Positions 20,195 to 33,996 of a stretch of DNA of 64,000 nt are shown here, piece after piece; the first letter of the stretch is position 1, and each line of letters begins with the position of its first letter. The stretch is from Taeniopygia guttata (lineage: Eukaryota > Chordata > Aves > Passeriformes > Estrildidae). Where the stretch lies: contig NC_133024.1 in the NCBI RefSeq assembly GCF_048771995.1, positions 55,587,001 to 55,651,000 of the forward strand. The letters run 5' to 3'. A model generated the notes under the pieces. That model saw nothing but the letters and a program-made list of their open reading frames with translations, searched no databases and was not told where the DNA came from. The translations under genes and the position numbers were made by a program.

Positions 20195-23100
20195 TCCTTT
20201 GTGACGATTAGTTGACAGTTTTGGGGTTTTGTCTCATTAAAACAGTCTGACATAAATACAGTTTATCTGGAGAAGGACTGACATCTTTGGTGGACAGACT
20301 TGATACAGTGGAATGAAATCCCACAAGAAACAATGACCATTTTACACCTCAGCAAGTTTCTGCTTCACTTGCAAGGCTTTTCTCTTTACTTAGCTTGCTT
20401 TACTGAAAATATATGCAAAATTTGTATGTAGGTAATTTTAGTTTATAAAGATGAAGCAGGTCACACACTTCTCTTTTAAGCAAGAGTGCCAGAACAAATC
20501 TAGATTAATTTGTAGTGCTTGGTGCACTAGTATTAGGTGTTCTACAGTGATGAATGTCTATCAAAAAGCCTGTGTATTGGAGAAGACCACATACAACCAC
20601 AAGAAAGATAAAATAATTGCTAATATGAGGTATCAAACTGTATGAAATATATTAGGTCACAAAAATATTGGAATTTAGACATATAGAAAACTGCTGAAGA
20701 AATAAATTTTCAATTGCTTTTCTGTTTTCTTTAATATGGTGCTCCTGATCATTGTCTCTGATTTTTAGAGGCTGTAGACATGTTAGTATAGCATTCACTT
20801 CTTCAGCAGAAATAAATTTTGTCTATGGTATTATGACTATAGTCCTGATCCTGGTCTTGCAGACCAAGATGCTGCTTATTGCATTTTCATACTAAAATTC
20901 ACCAAAGCATAACTAGATCTCAGCCTTCACCTATGTGATCATCCTGATATCATTTGGCTCATATGATGTGAAAATCACAGAACTCCGCAGGCAATTGAAT
21001 TTCTAAAGAAAAACAAATAATTATTGAACTTTTAATCACAATTTCTTTCAGGGGTTTTCGTTGGTTTTTTTTTTAACAAATGAGTGAGAAGAATTCTAAA
21101 GTTTTGCTTGTGACTTTTCTAAAGCATTTCGTGTAGCAAGTTCTTTGGTTTACAGACTATGAGAAAAAATTCACAAACAGGGGCCACTTTTTATTGTCCT
21201 GTTGTAAACAGCAACTTTCTTAAACAACTGGCTACAGTCCTATGAGAATTGGACCCAAACCTCTGAAAAGTCACTTATTATAGAGTAAATGCATGAAAGA
21301 AAAATGTTAAAAAATCACAGGAGGATTTTGAAAGACCTCAAAGAGATCGAAATTATTGTCTATACTGTCTAGCTCAAAGAGATTAAAATAAGATACAATA
21401 CAAAATTACATCTGGCAGGTCTAAACATCACTAAATGCCCACATACTCAAAGTGTAGGGCCTCTACTAATTTACTAAAGTAAATTTGAATATTAATCTCT
21501 TTATTCTGTTTGCAGACAATATTCTTTTTCAATATGTTCATTTAGATTTGAAGCTGTGGATGCTCTCTAGTAGGTTCTAATACATGTCATCCTTCCAGTC
21601 AGTGGACCAAAAAGGAAAAGTGACAATAATTAGTGTTCACATCTTAGCACACAAAGGGAATAAAGGTGGTTAATACACAGAGTTAGGCAAATACCAATAT
21701 GTTGAGGAACTTACTGTTGTGCCTAAATGGCATGAATTTAAAATTATTAAATCTCTTCATAGTTGGCTATAGTATAACCAAGACCTAGCACTTACCCTTC
21801 TGAACAGAACAAATTCTCATTGGGTTTAACAGGTCTTTTCCAGTATTAAATATATTTATGCAATTAATTAGGAAGAAAGAGATGATAAAAACATGACCTT
21901 TTTTACTTCTGTGAAGTAAATATCAGGTGTCAATATTAACAGTAATGCAGCTCACATTTCTAATGCATCAAGACAACTATTTGGAATATTGACCTATGGA
22001 ATAAACAATATTGAGATTTTGTCATCCGTTCTAAATGTCACATCACTGAAAATCACACAGGGAGAAAATTGCCATGTTAAATGGAAAGCTGTTGTGTTCC
22101 ACAGTAACAAGGAAACTGAGACCCATGGGTTAAAGAACAGTGCTTCACTTTTCATATCCTAAACAAGACTCTTCCTTCCTTCCCACCTCCCTGCCTTCCT
22201 ATAGAATTTTGCCATTCACTATGGAAACAGCAAAAGTACACTGTGGTACTCAAAATAGAGGTGATTTTTTAAATCTTAATATAGGTAAGCATGACAATGA
22301 TTTTAGTTTGGGGTTACTAATTTGTAAGATTTCTACCATACCAGCCAGTAAAAGATTATCCTCTTAAAAGGTAATGTAAATTATTTAAAATTAAGTATCT
22401 AAATATACTTGGCTGCCAAACTGAAATTCTTCTTCAATTTGGTTCAGAGATATACTGAAAAAGAAAAGATAAATAGTCTGTTTCAGTGAAATTTGATTTT
22501 TTTAATTTCTTTTTTCAAATACAGTACTTATAATCAAAATATTTAGATATGGTCATTATCAACACTAACTCGCCACAAAGTGGGAGTAGAGTCTCTGGTA
22601 CATTTTTACTAAAACCAGTGCAATTACACCTGACATTAACAGGTGTGGTTGAATTTAACAACATGTTTTCATTATAGGTGTCAATATTTCTAGCATTATT
22701 GGTGTATTTCAAAGAAAGAATAATAAAAAAAACCATCTACCAACAGCAGATAGATGAAGTTGGCATGTGTTTCCAGATGTGTGTAGTATGTGTCACAAAT
22801 GTGAAAGCGTGTCTGAGTTTAAGCAGCTAGTGACCAGTGTTTTATGTTGAGTTCTCAATCAGATTAATTCCTATATCACTTTATAATGACACATTTTTAT
22901 CTCTTTTTCTGTTCAAATTACTTTGATAAATTGGAGAGGGGGATTGTTTTCCCACATAGTACCAACAGATAGAGAATTTTAAATTTTTTTTTCTCTCATT
23001 TGTCTACATATTACAGTTTAAGAAGCATACTTCTAATTAATCAAGTTAATTACATATCAGTATGCAAATCTTGTGTGGCCAGGGTTTAGGGTTTTTTTGT

Positions 23101-24209
23101 TATTTCTTTTGTTAGTTCATTTCATAGCTAAACTAAAAGAAATTTATCACATACACTACATTTGCTTCAGAAAGAGTTACTGATTTGCTGCTGCACGTTT
23201 TTCTGTCAGTTTCCCACTGCTTCTATCAAGAAAACTAATATCACTTGCCCTTAGATGCTTCTGGTATTATAATACCATCAACAGTAAAAATTTACAAACA
23301 TTAATTTAACTGACAATAGATTATAGAATCTTGTTGCTTAATAGCTGAATTATGAGGAAGATTTGTATAATAAACAAGATGAAATGCCCCTTGCCTGTGG
23401 AACTCCTAGGAATAAAAGGTTCTGTTGTGTCTGTGGCTTTTTTTTTTTTTTTTTTTTTAAGGAGGAAAGAAATCAAACTGCTGCCATAAACTTTTGCCCA
23501 ATATTTTTAATTGTTATATGCCTCGCCTATGAGTCCTTTCCATTATCCACTTTTTTTTTTTTTTTTTTGTGCTTTACAGATGTAGGTGTACCTGTTTTTT
23601 TTTCAGTAGGAGCTGTTTTGTTCAAAGGCAGCATATTTATTTCAAAATTAACAATGGCTCAAGATTCTTGTGAGAAAGTCACAGAGCTCATATAGTTTTT
23701 CAGGGGTCACATTAAAGAATCAAAAGTTTACTACACCATAAAGTCCAGGCTGTGGTTTAAATACATACCAGCTGGTTGTGGTCAGCCTCCAAAAGAAAGG
23801 CAATCTGATGAAGGAATCACATTTTTCAATTATATCTGACTCACAAATAGTAACCACTATTCCTTTCCTTTGCTGCACTATAAATCTGGAGAAGAAGAGA
23901 ATTGGAGACATTTCTGTTGTTAGTATGAATATATTTAAATGCTACTTTGTATATTTATTTACAGTGTGATGCAAGATGATGAAGTAAATTTCATAATTAT
24001 TTTGTCAACTTCATTGTTATACCTGCAACTTCACAAACACTGTGTATTTTCAAAAACAAACCTCTTGCTCCAAAGCACTCATAAACAAATTTACACAGAA
24101 TGGGCAAAGAAACATAAAAAAGGAGTGTTAAGTTGGTTGGCAAGTTAGAGCAGAGAGGATATTTTAGGCACTGTAGACAGTTTTGGGAATAGAAGAAGGA
24201 AGTCATACA

Positions 24210-24510
24210 CACAGTAAGCAGGACTGTATCAGAGCCAGGAAGTAGTAAGGACTCAGTCCACTTTTGGAGTAAGGCAGGCTCTTGTAAAGCCTCAAAATTG
24301 AAGAGGATAAATTTGACCTTGTAGGCTAATGAGACAGAAAACCGCCTGAGGGACTGAAAGAGGACTTGACATGATCAAAGCCGTGAACAAGAAAGATAAC
24401 CTTGGCTACAGTGTTTGGAGTGGACTGGAGGAGGGAGATTAGAGGGAATAAGGTTACAATGGCTAAGAGGTCACAGCAGGTGAGAGATAATGAAGGCATG
24501 AAGCAGGCAC
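24210..24510 (+). mobile_element. Degenerate ancient LINE remnant, possibly L2-like
   Basis: The stretch around GACTTGACATGATCAAAGCC, the GTTTGGAGTGGACTGGAGGA motif and GAGATAATGAAGGCATGAAG resembles an L2-type LINE segment I recall from monotreme and reptile genomes. Divergence is high and no frame is open. The family and boundaries are uncertain. Confidence 0.35.
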
Positions 24511-24512
24511 GA

Positions 24513-24592
24513 ACAGAAGATGAATACTTGGAGATACTGTAGATAAGACAGAAGATGAATACTTGGAGATACTGTAGATAAGACAGAAGAGA
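24513..24592 (+). repeat. 35-bp tandem duplication
   Basis: A 35-bp unit beginning ACAGAAGATGAATACTTGG occurs at 24513-24547 and again identically at 24548-24582, followed by a 10-base partial third copy. The identity implies a recent slippage or duplication. Confidence 0.92.
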
Positions 24593-27500
24593 TGATTTGG
24601 CCAAGGAGCCCAAATTCAGATATTTGAAAGTTGATTATGTAAAAAAAAAAAAAAAATGCAGTCAAGGCTCCTGTTGTGCTTATTTACTCTCCTATTGATA
24701 TGCTGCAGCCAACTTACTGTAGAAAAAGTCACAAAGCTTTCTAGATCACCTATATTGTTATCTGTTTCTATACATTAACAGGTATTGATAGACACCTATT
24801 TTTATATTTTGACTGTAGAGAAGGGATATGGAAATCAGGTGATGCAAGTTCATTTTGCTGACCCTACTACTGATTAGGCCTGTGGTCTTAGATAGGTGTT
24901 TTCTGTTTGCTGTGCTCCAGTTTCTCTGTCTGTACAACAGTGAAAACAGTTCTTTCCTTTCTTTGTAAATTTATAGATGAAAAAGGATAGATACTATTCA
25001 AAAGACTTAGAATTCTCTGTAGAACTCAACTCAGTTAGGAGATGCCATCAGACCACTCCACATGGACACCTTCACAACCACCACTTGAATAGCAATGGTC
25101 ATTTTTTAGTGGCAGCATCCCAGTGCCTGATATTAGGGTGGGTCCAGATGTGTTTGGGGTTGCGAGAAAGTTGAAAACGACTGTGGCCAAGTAGGTAGTT
25201 TTGACTGGAGCTGTCTGAAGCCATCAGAACCAAAATATATTTGCAGACACACTTCACCTACCAGTTGGCTCTGTGGATTACATGTGGCTTTGAAACATGC
25301 TGTCAACAGACAGTGATGGTATTCTTCCCTGAGAATGCTTTATTCAACATGCCAAAGGGCTTTTTAATATATTGGCAAAATAAGACATAAAGCATACAAA
25401 ATACTTGGGAATTTCACTCCAATATATTTGGAGTGTCACAATTCTAGTTCAGAAGAACTGCAGACAACAAATGATCATTCCATAGAAGACAGAAAGAAAA
25501 AAAAATATAGCTAGCAGATTAACCATAAACCTAGAAAGAAAGAGCACCTCAGCAGTAAGCACAGACATAATAGTGACTGTAATTTTTGCTAAATCACAGT
25601 TAGACTCTTCACTGATGAAGAGTCTGAGTAGAGATGAGGAGTAGAAGCTGGTAAGAATGTTCTTTCCTCTGAGACACTTCTGCCTTAACAGTCTTCTTTG
25701 TACTGCTAGTACTGAAGCTAAGACCCCAAAAGGATAAGGAAAAGTGGCAAGGTCCTTCACTACAGTGCTGAATGTGGATATAGCTGTCAGCTTTTCACCT
25801 ACTGAAATTCTGAATTCCAGAATTTCTGTGGAGATAATTTCTGTGGCTTACTCCTGCTGGTTGTCTCCCTGTAAGTTTTGAGTATAGAAACCTGTTTGCA
25901 GCATTCACTGTTCAGATAAGTCAATACTTAGGAAAAAAAAAAAGAGATAATGTTTAAATGCTATTAATCTCTTTTTCTTTTGTATTTACTATAGGAAATC
26001 ATGTTGTTAGCTGAAAATTCTTAGAAGGATAAAGATCACTCAGGAAGAGATCTTTCTAAAGTGGTAAAGGAATATAATACAGAAGAAAAAATTGTTGAAC
26101 TTGTAAGATAAACTTTTTCACTTCCTAAATTAAATCGTTGCCATTTGCTACTGAGGCATTTAGCAGGTGCCAGTTAGAAGACACAATAGATTATGTATCA
26201 AATTACTTTCTCTTTTTAGACAACAGTTTTCAGTCACAAGAACGTGTGAGGAGTTTTAATCAAAGATTAGAACTTTTTAATTAAATATGACCGTATGTGA
26301 CTAGTCATTTGACATTAATTACTGTTTTAGTTGGATTCCTTTTGATTTGTAAAAGGCCCTGAGCACTGCAAAAATTATGTCACATCAGAGAAACTGCTGA
26401 TTATTAAAACAAAAAGTTTTCTTCATCAGCCCATCACTCTCCTGAAAAAGAAATGTAATTTCAAAAGTGAAGCGGCTGGCTTAGAGGAGACCAATGAGTT
26501 TTGAAAGCAAAATAGCAGATGGTACTTCAGCTGACTTCCCTTAGAAGGGACAGTCTGAAGGCACTTAATTGTAATTATTGATAAGGTCTGCTTTCAATGC
26601 TTAGCAAAACTTTCAAGGGGCTAAACAGCTGGCATGAGGGTCATGTGGAGTTTTAACTAGCTGACTACCCTTTGGGGTGTCTTAAAGCTAACTAGCGTCA
26701 CTGGTACTAATAGAGGACATCAGTCAAAATGAAATGCTCTTGCAGAAACCGATCTGAGACTTCAGGTAATATTTTAATTTGTTGGCCTACAGAGAGGATA
26801 AATGTTAACAGTGTCCTTGTGAGATAACTTTAAATTCAAGTCCAATGGTGGCATCAGTATTTGTGAGTCCTTTTGTGTTTGTGGCTTTTTCATACACACC
26901 ACTTATTCAGAGCAGAGTGGGAACAATGACAATGAAAATCCTTATCTGAACAGCCTGCAGAAAGAGAAGGGTTAAAAAAAAGAGAGAACGGTATAAAAGG
27001 AGGAGGAATAATTCTTAGCTCATGTAAAGATTAGGTGTGAACTTCACATAAACACTTACAAACTCAGAGTCACTGTGCCTTATGTGGTGAACTTTTAGAT
27101 AGATTTGTCTGTCTGAAGGTGAATTAAGAAAGTCTAACCTGTAGTGGCATGGTGCAGTTTCTGAACATGGCGCTTGAGTGCATGTATCTGTATCTCTTTT
27201 CTTAGTATACTGAAATGGTGCTCAGTGCTGAGCTACAGGGTCTATCTAACAGAGCTTGTTCCTGGATATGACAGCTTGCCTGAAACTCAGAGTGGGCAAT
27301 TAATATCTCACAGAGAAAGTTTAGAAATATTTGAACCAGGGATAGTCTGATTGCCAGCAATGCCAAATACAAATCTGGACTTGTTTTTAGACTGTTTTGC
27401 CATAGTCTAATCACACTCACAAGGTCTAAATTGACAAAGCAATTAAAAGCCTGTTTCGGACCCCAAATTTAAAAATCCCTGTGCACTGAGACTCTTTTGT

Positions 27501-30500
27501 GGGCAGAAGTATTGATACGATAGAAAGAAATAATATTACTTTGAACTAGTTAATCTCCACAAATTGATACTGGATTTACATGCAAGTCAGTTCCTTCTGG
27601 CCATCAGCACAGGAGGTTAATCTGCAGTTTGAGTAATAGTTAAATGGAGTAAATTTACTCAATGGAAAATTGAATTTTAGTTTATAACCTGGTCTGAAAC
27701 TCAACAGATCAGAGTTCATTTCTGTGGCAGTCTTCCTATATGATTATGAAAGAAATGTCTTTCAATGTCTTTGTAACTCAATTTTCTAACTATAGAAAAA
27801 TGGCAGCACCTTTTTGCTTCACTTAGTAGATGATAGGAGTCTGAAGAAAAAAGTTATCTGTTACTGCTATTGGTGCAGTGCCTGGGACAAAAAGATGCCC
27901 CTACTATCCTTATTTCTCCTATAAATTGTATTTATGACTATTTTTCTCATTTAGCCTCCAACCTGCTACAGTCTGAAAATCACTATGGAAACTGGTAGTA
28001 AATGTGGTATTTAGCAACCAGTCTTCATACCACGTCTAGGTTAAATCTTTTCCTAAAATGATCTGAATCACTGTGTATTTCCTATAGGAGTGCATCCTCT
28101 CCTTTCCTGGCCAGAAGAGTTCACTCCATTCAGAAAAAAATATTCCATTTAAAGTGAAAAAAAACTATCAGTTGTGTATGAAGACAAGCACTGAAGAAAC
28201 TTTAGCTATAGAATGAATGAAAAAATGTGTGCCTTATTATTGAAGAGATATTTTTTTTCAAAGGAAAAAAAAACCACTGAGGAGAAACACAAAATTATCA
28301 TAGCATTTTGTATTCATTGCATCAGTTATTTCCCAAAGAAAGCCTATCAGTTAAAATGATGAATTTTAACCTTTACCAATTCTTCTAGAGAACATTCAAT
28401 TTCTATTCTTCAGGCACCTTGCTACTTGTTCACCATACTGATGCAAAATTATTGTTTTTGTAATATTTATAAAGATCTACTTACAAGTTTTCAAGGACAT
28501 ATTTCACTTTTTTTTTTTTACCCAAATCTAAACACTTTAGTATAAGTTAAGAAACAAATGAAACAAAAGTTAACATATGGTATACTTATATGCCTTAATA
28601 CATTATTATTTAAATAAAGCATTATATTGAATACAAGTCTGGTGATCAATAGAAAATACAAAGGCCATATTATCACAGAGTACAGGAAGCTTTAAGAGAT
28701 GAATACCAATGAATAAACATTTCTGCATAGAATCCTTTTTCCTCATTGCTCCTATGGGATCAAATAATGCCCATATGAAATCAATGGTTTCAAACTCCCT
28801 TTATGAAACCAATCCTGTAACTGCTGTTGGCAAAACAAAACTTGAAAAAACAAACAAGCTAGCAAACAAAGAAACAAAAAGCCCCTGGTTTGGATATAGG
28901 TTTAAATATTGAACTTTGTTTAATTTGTTTCTTAAACAATTTCTGTAGCCATGGAGTTATTAATTCTTTAGCCACTTTAGGACTCTGGGCACCCTTTTTA
29001 AGAAAGCAGTGGTTTTACAAATTAATACTGCAGCTCTTGATTTCTGCTGCAACGTTGCAGATTAGTTGCTATCCTTGCTCTGCAGTCTAAGGGTGTGCTG
29101 AGTGATAGGCCTGGGATGCAAAGCTGGCAGCACACTGAACTAGGAGATGGTGTGTAAGAGGTCCATGAAGAAATGGGATGACCTAGACGTTTACTTGTCT
29201 TCTATTTAGATAATTTTTGTAAAGTTAAAAATTGTAAATTCTTCAGAGAATTTTCTTTTACTTTTTTTCTCCTTATTTTCTATTAATTTACTTTTCAAAA
29301 TTGTATTTCTGTTCCTTCAAAATGAGTGGGCGCTGTGGATCTCTGTAGGGGATTTTAGATTTTTTCTGGAGAGCATTGTGAATAAGCACAAAGATAGGAA
29401 AGGCAGGGGTCTGCCAAGGGTGAGAGAGAGGTAGGAGGAAGTAAGAGTTACAGCAATGAATTATCATCCTGCAGGTCAGGAATACTGAAAGCATTTTTAG
29501 AGGCTTCAGGGATGATAGAAGCAGTGTCCCTAACTAACTACAGAGGACTGTGCCATTTGCTCCAGCTGGAAATCTTCCAGAATTACTTAAATAAAATATA
29601 GAAGCAAGGACCTACCTTTAAGATCACAGAGGAACTAAAGTGGGGGAAATAGTTTCATTTATAAGTTAATTATTAATTAAATATTTTTTTATCATCCTAG
29701 TCATTTTGAATCTTTCTGTCCAAAAATTCAGCTATCCTAGTTGGGAAAAGCGATGAAGCCTGTATTTTCAGTTTCTTTCAGAGAGTTTACTCTAGGAGAA
29801 AGATCTAGTCTGGTCCTCCTCAAATATTTGGCTGATCTGCGGTCTTCCAAATTTTTTGTAGATATTCCAATATATCTGAAATACTCAGAATGTGTTTCAG
29901 GCTTTGCTGTGAAGCATACTGAGTAGTCTGTGTTTTACGAAATTTTAATCTAATTATCAAGATACCTACCAGTTTAATGCTGTGAGAAGTTTGGTGTTAA
30001 TATGCATGGCCTCCGGCAAAAGCTTAGTTATAAGGGGGTTATTACCAGTGGAAATGTTAGCCACCTCCTTAGTGATATTAGAGATTTGCAGATGTCACTG
30101 GTACAAAACCTTCCCACATGGATACCTAAAGCAGTAGTTGTAGCCTAAGAATATGCTCCAAAGGAAAGCTTGTGTGCTAGTATATGTTATTTGCTGTACC
30201 CTAAGAACTGAATTTTGCTGAATTAGACACCTAAGAACAGAATATATAGATACTGGAGTATTAAACAGAGAGATTTCAAGATCAGTCAACTTGAAATTAT
30301 AAAAATAGATGTCTGAACACCCTTTCCCTTCCATTTTGAGAAGGTAACTCTGAGACACACTTAGGTGCCTGCATGAAGCTGGACCTCATGTAGGAGTCTG
30401 CCTTTTATATGACTAGCTCAATGTTTGGAGCAATTGCCACAACAGCTGGAGATTTGCAATAAAACCTAGTCCTCCTATTCTGTAAGGCACTGCACTGAGT

Positions 30501-30717
30501 TGAGTAGAGTCAGATTTGCATTCTGGTCCATAGTCTTGCTGTCACCATAACTTTTTTAATCTAATGGCACTTTAATGTAAATTGGGTAAGAAAGTCAATG
30601 CACAGTTCCCCCTGCTACTGAGTACTTTGAGCACTGTGCTATATTCTTCCACAGCTGTTGTATGTAAGTGTAGAATTTTTTGCTTGACGCCCATCTTTTG
30701 AATTCACTCCAAGCTCT

Positions 30718-30761
30718 TCTGAAGAAAAGGTCTGAAGAAAAGGTCTGAAGAAAAGGTCTGA
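30718..30761 (+). repeat. 13-bp tandem repeat, three copies
   Basis: TCTGAAGAAAAGG is repeated three times without change, with a five-base partial fourth copy. Confidence 0.93.
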
Positions 30762-32821
30762 TTTATATCTCAGTTCTTTCCTAAAGTTAGTTTGTATTAA
30801 GTTTGAGAACCTGTCTTACAATGAACAGCAGTTGATTTGACTATCAATCATTTAAATAAATTTTTGAAAAAAGTTAATGTGTATTTTTTCTATATTTCAT
30901 TATTGTGCAGTAGGAAAAAAATCCTTTCTGTGACATTGACAAAAGTGCACAGATCCATTTTAAGCTTGGCTAACTGACACAGGAAATATTCTATATCTGT
31001 AAGTAGATAGCCAGCAATTTTTTCGTCCACATTAGAATGAACAAGAAAATGAAATAAAAATTCCCCTGCAGAATTAACGGAAGTTCTCAGTTTGACAGAG
31101 GGGATGCAACTGTAAGACAATAACATTAACCATAGTTATTTTCTACTGCATTTACGTCAGGCAATAGCACAGTGATATTTAAACAAGTTAGTAATTATAT
31201 GAAAGATGTCAAATAAAAAACATTCAAAATTCAAATTTATATAAAACTCTTTGAGAGATTTTAGAGCTTCTAGCTTGTATAAGTAGGTAAAACAAATCCA
31301 AAGACAATTCTTTTTACAGGATGTTGTAAGAATTGTGGGTGTTGCTGGTACATCTTTGGTAAAAGAATTAAGAGTTCTTAAACTTAGATTTATTCTGATG
31401 TCTCTCATTACATATCAAAGTCAGTACATAGTACATCCTTTTATCTCTAGGGAGATGTTTCACCCTGCATTTTTGACAGTCTTTATAATTATTAAAGGGA
31501 TGGATGAAGAATGCATTTTAATCCCTTATATGGGGTACATAGAAGACAGATGAAGAATTGTGCCATAGCAGCACACCTCTGCACTTCAGGGGGTGCAAGT
31601 AGTAAAAGTCTGCAGTTTTTCTAAAGTACCCCATCTGAAATGTTTGTACTGCAGATTGCTTGAATTAATGGTTTCACCCCACAGATTGATCCCTATTGCA
31701 CTATACTGCTTCCTAACACAGACATACCTTCGAAGTGCTAAGTCTTCCATCAATCAATTGCAAAGTCATTAAATTTACAAATATTGTTCATGGGCTGCTA
31801 CTGGGTTTGTAACTTTTATTTAAAAATAAGAAATAAAGAAAAGGTTATATTTTCTTCCTTTCATAAGCTGCTAAATTTGTGTCAGGTACAACTGAATAAA
31901 CAGGGTCTCACAGTGACATCCAGGCAGTGGTGTATCAGAGCTGACACTTGTTTACATATCTTGAGAGGTCTTTATCCTCAAGACAATCTCTTCTGCAATT
32001 TGGATCATTGTCTGAAAATCCTTCTGTGAATCAAAACAAAAGAGATTCATGCTTTAGAAAAAAGAGTTAATGTTAGAAGGAAAAGTATTAAGATCCAGGA
32101 ACATCATTGATGGAAAATTTATTGGTGTTCCATTGAGGACCTTGATATAAATATCATAGACATCATTGTGAGGGATCACCAGTTCAATGGAAGATTGCGA
32201 TTGGAGCAAAATAGAATACTGTCGATAACTACAGTGTTGAAGGAGAATAAAAAATAGTTGTATCAAGTGCAGTGTCATTATATTAGAGGACAATAAAGTG
32301 GTAGCTAAATCAGATGCAAGAGAAAAAAAGAAGCAAGAACTAGCTGTAATAGTCTATCAGGTAACAACACTCCCTCATGAAGCAATTACAAACCTACTAT
32401 GTATCAGATAAAATTACTTCAGTAGAAACAGTAGAAACAGATAGATACTAATGTCTTTGTACAAGGACCCCTAAGTTTAAAATTTTAATTTGTATTTAAA
32501 TCCTACAAACTGCTGAAAATATTCTTGTATTCTAAGACATTTTGCAGGATTCTTTTTTCTGAGAAGCAGATTGTTGCACTATGACATGACTTGGAGTCCT
32601 GAGATTCTTTTCTTGAAGAAGTAGAATTTCCCATGTTGAAATACCAGTTGAATTCCTCTATTAGGGAAAAAGAACTATAATATAAAGGAATATATATATT
32701 TGATGTGTAGATTGTTGAAGACAAATAAAAACCATAGATCATGTGCTGGAGGCAAAGGGATAAGAAGAGAACCACTGATAGAAATTATCAGTATCCTCAT
32801 CACTATCCTCCTTTGCTTTCC

Positions 32822-32855
32822 ATCTGCTGGCCCAAATAATCTGCTGGCCCAAATA
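32822..32855 (+). repeat. 17-bp tandem duplication
   Basis: ATCTGCTGGCCCAAATA occurs twice in direct succession. Confidence 0.92.
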
Positions 32856-33867
32856 ATTTAAAACTGTAATAAAAAGTAAACACGTATGTGCTAATTCCAT
32901 GTAGGAGAAAACCACCAAAAAAGAACATTAATAGTGGTTAGGTCTTCTGTCACTGGTTGTGTATCCTTATCCCTTCACCCTTAGACCAGAAAACCCCTGT
33001 ATGCCAAGTACGAGTAAACAAAAGACACAGTCAAAAATACGTGGAGTACGAATTAATTATCAAATTAGAACTCTCATTATTCATTTGTAAACAAAATACT
33101 TGGAGTCAAAAAGAGCTAATGTTTGAATTTCAGTAATGAAGACACAGCCAGTAAGAGTGACATCTTCCACCTACACAGCCTTGTCAGCTTTGGTGCATCG
33201 AGAGTATGCATAATTCAGAGCTCTACAATAACATTTCTCTCCAATAGGTTTCTAGTCTGTCTAACATCAAGCCAGTATCAGGAGGTTAGGAACTACTGTC
33301 ATGCTTGAGGTGAGTCATTTGCTGCTGAGATTTTGAAATTAAGGCTATTCATTAACACATATTTTTGGCACCCTGTATCATAACCCAGAACTCTAGTAGA
33401 TAGAATTTCTCGGCTTACCCAGCAGAAACTTCACTGTTCCCTGCATACTCACTGTGGCATCCCTCACAAGACAGAATGAATTGTGTTTGTTCAACAGAGC
33501 AAAGCCTTCAGGACAGCCCAAATTGTCAGTGTCTCAGAGAAATTCTTTGGAGTTATCTTGCCATGAACATTTTATCTTTTTTAGAGGTAGGGGACTTTTC
33601 CTCTTGTGAACAAACCTTATTGTTCCTTGATTTGGAACAACAAGGTTCAGAAAGGGAATATGTTTCAAAGAGCTGCAGCCTGTAGGCAAGTGGACAAGCA
33701 ATAAAATCCTGCTTATTCCCACCTCAACAACTGTTGACACTAGTTGAAGTCAGGCAGACACCTATGCTAAGTGATTTTTTTTAGACGGCGTATTATGTTG
33801 CATGCAAATAATAAAGCATTGCTACAAAACTCGGAAATAGTTTTCATTGCTAACTTCTGAATACATA

Positions 33868-33996
33868 ATCATAGAATCATAATTATATCATTTGTATTAG
33901 AAGGGACCTTAAAGTTAATCTGGTTCCAACTCCCCTGCCATGGGCAGGCATACCTTCCCCTAGACCAGTTGCTCAAAGCCCCATCCAACCTGGTGT
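33868..33996 (-). mobile_element. CR1 LINE 3' end, 5'-truncated
   Basis: Begins ATCATAGAATCATAA (reverse of the CR1 terminal repeat), then GGGACCTTAAAGTTAATCTG, CCTGCCATGGGCAGG, and GGTTGCTCAAAGCCCC-like sequence to CCATCCAACCTGG. This is an antisense, heavily 5'-truncated copy of about 130 bp, the commonest form of CR1 in birds. Confidence 0.9.

Larger units (their letters stand above)
16456..24200. other. Gene-free AT-rich DNA containing several fold-back sequences
   Basis: No coding sequence was recognised. A region of higher GC at about 18260-18790 carries an open frame of 100 codons (18395-18697), but it has no recognisable domain and is not called. Hairpin-forming sequences at 17890-18003, 18413-18442 and 20172-20194 are listed separately. 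T-runs occur at 23438-23458 and about 23552-23568. Confidence 0.55.
24600..33867. other. Gene-free AT-rich DNA
   Basis: No coding sequence, RNA gene or clear transposon is seen. Small tandem repeats occur at 30718-30761 and 32822-32855. A stretch at about 26230-26720 looks less random (clustered homeodomain-like and TCF-like sites) and is discussed as a possible conserved element. Confidence 0.55.
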
